Shown here piece by piece: positions 4,546 to 7,365 of a stretch of DNA of 7,365 nt. How positions within the stretch are numbered: the first letter of the stretch is position 1; the number at the start of each line of letters is the position of its first letter. The stretch lies in contig CAKOHQ010000051.1 in NCBI GenBank assembly GCA_934085875.1, positions 1 to 7,365 of the forward strand. The letters run 5' to 3'. The notes beneath the pieces were generated by a model that searched no databases, was not told where the DNA came from, and saw only the letters and a list, made by a program, of their open reading frames with translations. The position numbers and the translations under genes were made by a program. The stretch comes from an uncultured Bacilli bacterium (GTDB lineage Bacteria > Bacillota_I > Bacilli_A > RF39 > UBA660).

Positions 4546-6135
4546 ATGAATAGAAAGAATAAGATAATAATATTAAGTACAATTATTTTTTTAATATTAA
4601 TTACTTTAACTATTATTACATATGGATATTATTTAATAAAAATAAATGGTAATAAAAATACATCTATCTCAGTATCAATAGCAAATTTAGAATTAACATA
4701 TAATGATGGAAACGGTTTAATAGAAAGTAAAAATGTAGTGCCTGGAGACAATATAACAACAAAAGAATTTAGTGTAGAAAATACTGGAGATAAAAAAGTT
4801 GTTAATTATGCAGTGTATTTAGATGATGTAGTAAATACTTTTGTTGATAAAGATGATATTAAATTAACATTAACTTGTGAATCATCAAAAAATAATACGT
4901 GTAACGGAACAAATATGTTATACCCAACAAGTGATGCATTATTGGTTTTAAATGATATAGATGTAGGAGAAATACAAAAATATTATTTAAAAGTAGATTT
5001 TATAGAAACAAATGATGATCAATCAGATAATATGGATAAAATAGTAGAAGGAAATATAATAATAAGAGATTTAAAAGAAACAGGAAGTACTGAAGAAGTT
5101 GTAAATGGAACAGATAGTGTTATACTAGATAATCCAAAATTAATATCAGATTATAAAATATATGGAAGTAGTGTACAAAATGGTACTCCAACAGTAGATA
5201 GTCCAGTAGAAATAGAGAGCGTTGGAGATTTAGTAACAGAAGGGGATTATAAAAATAAATATGAAATATCAATGATATTAAGTGGAAAAAATTTACATAA
5301 CATAAATACAGATACAATAGGTGCAATGTATGATAATGAAGGAAACATAATAAATAATAATAATATTTTTGTAACAGATTATCTATTTATAACAAGTAAA
5401 AATACAAAAATAAAATTAACTGGAACGAACAATATCAAATCAGTACAAAATATAAGAGTAAATTTTTTTGATAATAATAAAATATGGCTTTCTCAAAGTG
5501 TTATACCAGTAAATGCTTCAGAAAATTTTGATAAAGATATAACAGTTCCAACAAATGCTAAAAGTATTAGAATTAGTTTTGCAAAAGACAATGAAGAGAA
5601 ATTTGAAATCAATGAATTTTATACAACAAGTATATATCTTGATGAACCATTAAGAAAAATAGGAGAATATGCAGATTATATAGATTTTAAAAATAAAAAA
5701 GTTATCAGAAATGTTTATAAAGAATCTATAATACCTAGTTATGTAAGTTCAAATACAGGGACTTATACGGGGTTTCTTGCCGATATAACAAAAGTACCGA
5801 AAGAATATTCTTTAGCTTCAGAAAAAAATAATGGTATATGTTTATCTGATACTCACAAGTATATGAATGTAGTTTATAAAAATACGAATCAGTATTCTAA
5901 TATATGTGGTATATACAAAACGACAACAAATGTGTACAGAGTAGTTTTTACAATGGGAGATAGTTCTATTAAAACTTTAGAACAAGTTTTAACAGTTTTA
6001 CCTAAAATTGATATTCTTTATCCTTTAGAAACTGTAATAGAAGAAAACATAGATTTACCACAGATAAACGGAAATACAATAAAAATATTAACAAAAACTT
6101 CTCCAAGTAATATTGAAGTAACATATATAAAATAG
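4546..6135 (+). CDS. Membrane-anchored TasA-like protein fused to a phage-tail module
   Basis: The 529-residue product starts after AGGTG (4536-4540). Residues 1-6 are basic and 7-29 form one hydrophobic helix, an anchor or uncleaved signal. Residues about 40-175 resemble TasA/camelysin-type domains: a SIANLELTYNDGNG strand, VVPGD, and FSVENTGDKKVVNYAVYLDD, plus two Cys (111, 119) that could pair. Residues about 188-529 resemble a module I know from Firmicutes phage tail and minor structural proteins: DYKIYGSSVQNGTPTVDSP, then VEIESVGD (near 203-228), SGKNLHN (246-252), LDEPLRKIGEYADYIDF (365-381), and a C-terminal block with ENIDLPQINGNTIK and SNIEVTY. Inference: it is displayed on the outside of a membrane, perhaps to bind glycans. 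It stands alone between two terminators inside the sporulation cluster. No catalytic motif was seen. Confidence 0.75.
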   Translation: MNRKNKIIILSTIIFLILITLTIITYGYYLIKINGNKNTSISVSIANLELTYNDGNGLIESKNVVPGDNITTKEFSVENTGDKKVVNYAVYLDDVVNTFVDKDDIKLTLTCESSKNNTCNGTNMLYPTSDALLVLNDIDVGEIQKYYLKVDFIETNDDQSDNMDKIVEGNIIIRDLKETGSTEEVVNGTDSVILDNPKLISDYKIYGSSVQNGTPTVDSPVEIESVGDLVTEGDYKNKYEISMILSGKNLHNINTDTIGAMYDNEGNIINNNNIFVTDYLFITSKNTKIKLTGTNNIKSVQNIRVNFFDNNKIWLSQSVIPVNASENFDKDITVPTNAKSIRISFAKDNEEKFEINEFYTTSIYLDEPLRKIGEYADYIDFKNKKVIRNVYKESIIPSYVSSNTGTYTGFLADITKVPKEYSLASEKNNGICLSDTHKYMNVVYKNTNQYSNICGIYKTTTNVYRVVFTMGDSSIKTLEQVLTVLPKIDILYPLETVIEENIDLPQINGNTIKILTKTSPSNIEVTYIK

Positions 6136-6158
6136 CCATAAATTGGTTATTTTTATTT
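6129..6158 (+). terminator. Intrinsic terminator after the 529-residue gene
   Basis: AAAATAGCCA (6129-6138) pairs with TGGTTATTTT (6144-6153), ten pairs with one G-U, around the loop TAAAT. T-rich sequence follows (TTTTATTTT). The stop codon TAG at 6133-6135 lies within the left arm. Confidence 0.65.
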
Positions 6159-6177
6159 TATAAAATAGGACATAATA
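6146..6177 (+). promoter_or_regulatory. Possible sigma-G-type promoter for spoIVB
   Basis: CATAATA at 6171-6177 is the same heptamer as the -10 candidate before spoVAC. Its distance to the next ribosome-binding site (GGTGG, 6183-6187) is likewise very short. The best -35-like sequence, GTTAT at 6146-6150, is imperfect and 20 bases away. In Bacillus spoIVB is transcribed by sigma-F and mainly sigma-G, so a forespore promoter is expected here. Confidence 0.3.
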
Positions 6178-6191
6178 ATAATGGTGGTAGT

Positions 6192-7157
6192 ATGAGAAAG
6201 AAGTTAACAATATTATTAATTATATTATTATTTCCTTTAAATGTATTTGCATATTCTAATTACATAATTCCAGGAGGAAATAATATTGGAATTGAAGTAG
6301 AAAATAAAGGTATTATAGTTATTGGCTTTTATAAAATAAATAATAAGTATAATATGAATGATTTAAAAATAGGAGATGTAATAACAAAAATAAACAATAA
6401 AAACATATACACAATAGATGAAATGATTAAAGAAATAGAAAATAATGTTAAAGATAACAAAGTAAATATTACTATTGAAAGAAATAAAAAAGAAATTAAT
6501 TTAGAATATAATTTGATAAACGAAAATGGAGTATATAAAACTGGGTTATATGTAAAAGATAAAATTAGTGGTATTGGAACATTAACATATATAGATCCTG
6601 AAACAAAAATATATGGAGCTCTAGGACATGAAATAATAGAAGGAAATAGTTTAAAAAGTGTTGAAGTAAGAAGAGGAACAATATTTGAAAGCTTAGTAAC
6701 CAGTATAGATAGAAGTACAGAAGGTAATGCAGGAACTAAAAATGCAAAATTTTATTCTAATAACAAATATGGTAATATAGAGAAAAATACAGTTGCAGGA
6801 ATTTACGGAAAATATACAGAAAATATCAATAAAGAAAATGCTCTAGAAGTAGGTAAACCTGAAGAAATAAAATTAGGTGAAGCAACTATATATACAGTTA
6901 TAAATGATGAAAAAATAGAAGAATTTAAAATAAATATAAAAAAAATAAATTTAAATAGCAAAATAAAAAATATAACATTTGAAGTAACAGATGAAAGATT
7001 ATTAAATGTAAGTGGCGGTATAGTTCAAGGTATGAGTGGCAGTCCTATAATTCAAAATAACAAAATTTTTGGTGCAGTAACTCACGTAATTGTAAACAAC
7101 CCAACAAACGGATATGGTATATTTATTACTACTATGTTAGAAGAAGGAGAAAGATAA
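6192..7157 (+). CDS. spoIVB: SpoIV B serine peptidase (family S55)
   Basis: SpoIVB is secreted from the forespore into the intermembrane space. There it triggers processing of pro-sigma-K by cleaving SpoIVFA, the forespore-to-mother-cell signal. The product has 321 residues against about 426 in B. subtilis. Residues 1-20 form a signal or anchor segment ending VFA. A PDZ domain covers about 30-105 (LKIGDVITKINNKNI). The S55 domain holds YGALGHEI with His146, Asp267 in VTDERLL, and GGIVQGMSGSPII with Ser282 (assigned by analogy with GDSGGP), then AVTHVIVNNPTNGYGI. Asp and Ser are 15 residues apart, as in the B. subtilis triad, so the enzyme looks active. GGTGG at 6183-6187 supports the start. 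Spo0A, the usual downstream neighbour, does not follow within the remaining 200 bases. Confidence 0.94.
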   Translation: MRKKLTILLIILLFPLNVFAYSNYIIPGGNNIGIEVENKGIIVIGFYKINNKYNMNDLKIGDVITKINNKNIYTIDEMIKEIENNVKDNKVNITIERNKKEINLEYNLINENGVYKTGLYVKDKISGIGTLTYIDPETKIYGALGHEIIEGNSLKSVEVRRGTIFESLVTSIDRSTEGNAGTKNAKFYSNNKYGNIEKNTVAGIYGKYTENINKENALEVGKPEEIKLGEATIYTVINDEKIEEFKINIKKINLNSKIKNITFEVTDERLLNVSGGIVQGMSGSPIIQNNKIFGAVTHVIVNNPTNGYGIFITTMLEEGER

Positions 7158-7175
7158 TAATCCTTTTTCTTTTTT
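7140..7175 (+). terminator. Intrinsic terminator after spoIVB
   Basis: GAAGAAGG (7140-7147) pairs with CCTTTTTC (7162-7169), eight pairs with one G-U, followed by six Ts. The loop of 14 bases contains the spoIVB stop codon, so the left arm lies inside the coding sequence. The large loop and low GC lower confidence. Confidence 0.5.
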
Positions 7176-7231
7176 AATATCTATATTTTAATTTTACATA
7201 ACAAAAACATATTTACAATAAAAGTAAAAAA

Positions 7232-7270
7232 TGGTATATTTTTATTAGGGTAGAAATACCAAATAAAAAT
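7232..7270. repeat. Two interleaved inverted repeats
   Basis: TGGTAT (7232-7237) is complementary to ATACCA (7256-7261). ATTTTTATT (7238-7246) is complementary to AATAAAAAT (7262-7270). The pairs are interleaved and directly adjacent in both arms, so the two stems either compete or form a pseudoknot. No gene accompanies them. The rest of 7176-7290 holds nothing else that I can support. Confidence 0.35.
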
Positions 7271-7294
7271 TTTACGATTCATGAAAAAACTATG

Positions 7295-7357
7295 AAAACA
7301 TATCTCTTTCCCAACCCCAAAAATCGTTGGGGGGGGGGGTATAAAGAAATATGTTTT
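7295..7357. repeat. Long hairpin with an 11-G homopolymer
   Basis: AAAACATAT (7295-7303) pairs with ATATGTTTT (7349-7357). After one mismatch TCTTT (7305-7309) pairs with AAAGA (7343-7347), and CCCAAC (7310-7315) pairs with GTTGGG (7326-7331), giving 20 pairs around a 10-base loop. The right arm alone carries an 11-base bulge made of eight extra Gs and TAT. The G run (7329-7339) is striking in such AT-rich DNA. The T run at 7354-7359 would suit a terminator, possibly for a gene converging from beyond the window. Confidence 0.6.
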
Positions 7358-7365
7358 TTCGTGAT

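Noticed and set aside
5120..5326. 68-codon minus-strand frame
   Set aside because: It is antisense to the 529-residue gene, rich in Leu, Tyr and Phe from complementary AT codons, with no supporting signals.
7292..7365. Forward frame open to the window end, with Gly-Gly-Gly encoded by the G run
   Set aside because: No ribosome-binding site precedes its ATG, and the whole frame lies inside the long hairpin, so it is more likely non-coding.
1..7365. CRISPR arrays, tRNA and rRNA genes, insertion sequences
   Set aside because: No regularly spaced repeats, no cloverleaf or rRNA-like G+C-rich segment and no transposase motifs were seen. The only phage-like sequence is the C-terminal half of the 529-residue protein.

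Overview
This very AT-rich window carries a compact group of endospore-formation genes, all on the + strand: spoVS, spoIIAA, a sigF/sigG-type sigma gene, spoVAC, spoVAD, spoVAE and spoIVB, with rpoZ on the upstream side. That content points to an endospore-forming, very low-GC Bacillota, probably one of the uncultured gut Bacilli related to Erysipelotrichales or RF39 (the lineage is inference). TGA is an ordinary stop here: spoVS and spoVAD end on TGA exactly where their families end, so this is not a mollicute code despite the base composition.

Layout. Positions 1-461 hold no confident gene. They contain several hairpins, a 14-base direct repeat and one doubtful small hydrophobic ORF. Positions 462-791 look like the C-terminal remnant of a Firmicutes surface protein. 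rpoZ (949-1149) and spoVS (1215-1475) follow; the spoVS stop overlaps the start of an unannotated 57-residue membrane peptide gene (1472-1645). Next is a two-gene spoIIA-like operon, spoIIAA (1742-2053) and sigma (2063-2719), then a three-gene spoVA operon with overlapping junctions (2761-4494). A 529-residue membrane-anchored protein (4546-6135) joins a TasA/camelysin-like domain to a module otherwise typical of phage tail proteins. spoIVB (6192-7157) is intact. The last 208 bases hold a terminator, a curious inverted repeat and a long hairpin with an 11-G tract.

Boundaries. Almost every transcription unit is closed by its own AT-rich hairpin with a T run, often overlapping the stop codon, even though the gaps are only about 40-100 bases.

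How the genes work together. In Bacillus, SpoIIAA, SpoIIAB and sigma-F form the forespore switch. SpoVA proteins carry dipicolinic acid (DPA) into the forespore, SpoIVB is the forespore-secreted protease that signals to the mother cell, and SpoVS is an early developmental regulator. The main anomaly is that the anti-sigma kinase gene spoIIAB is absent between spoIIAA and sigma, and the SpoIIAA-like protein has Ile where the kinase's target Ser should be. A second point of interest is a good sigma-G-type promoter that overlaps a hairpin hiding the spoVAC ribosome-binding site. This could let only forespore-initiated transcripts be translated.
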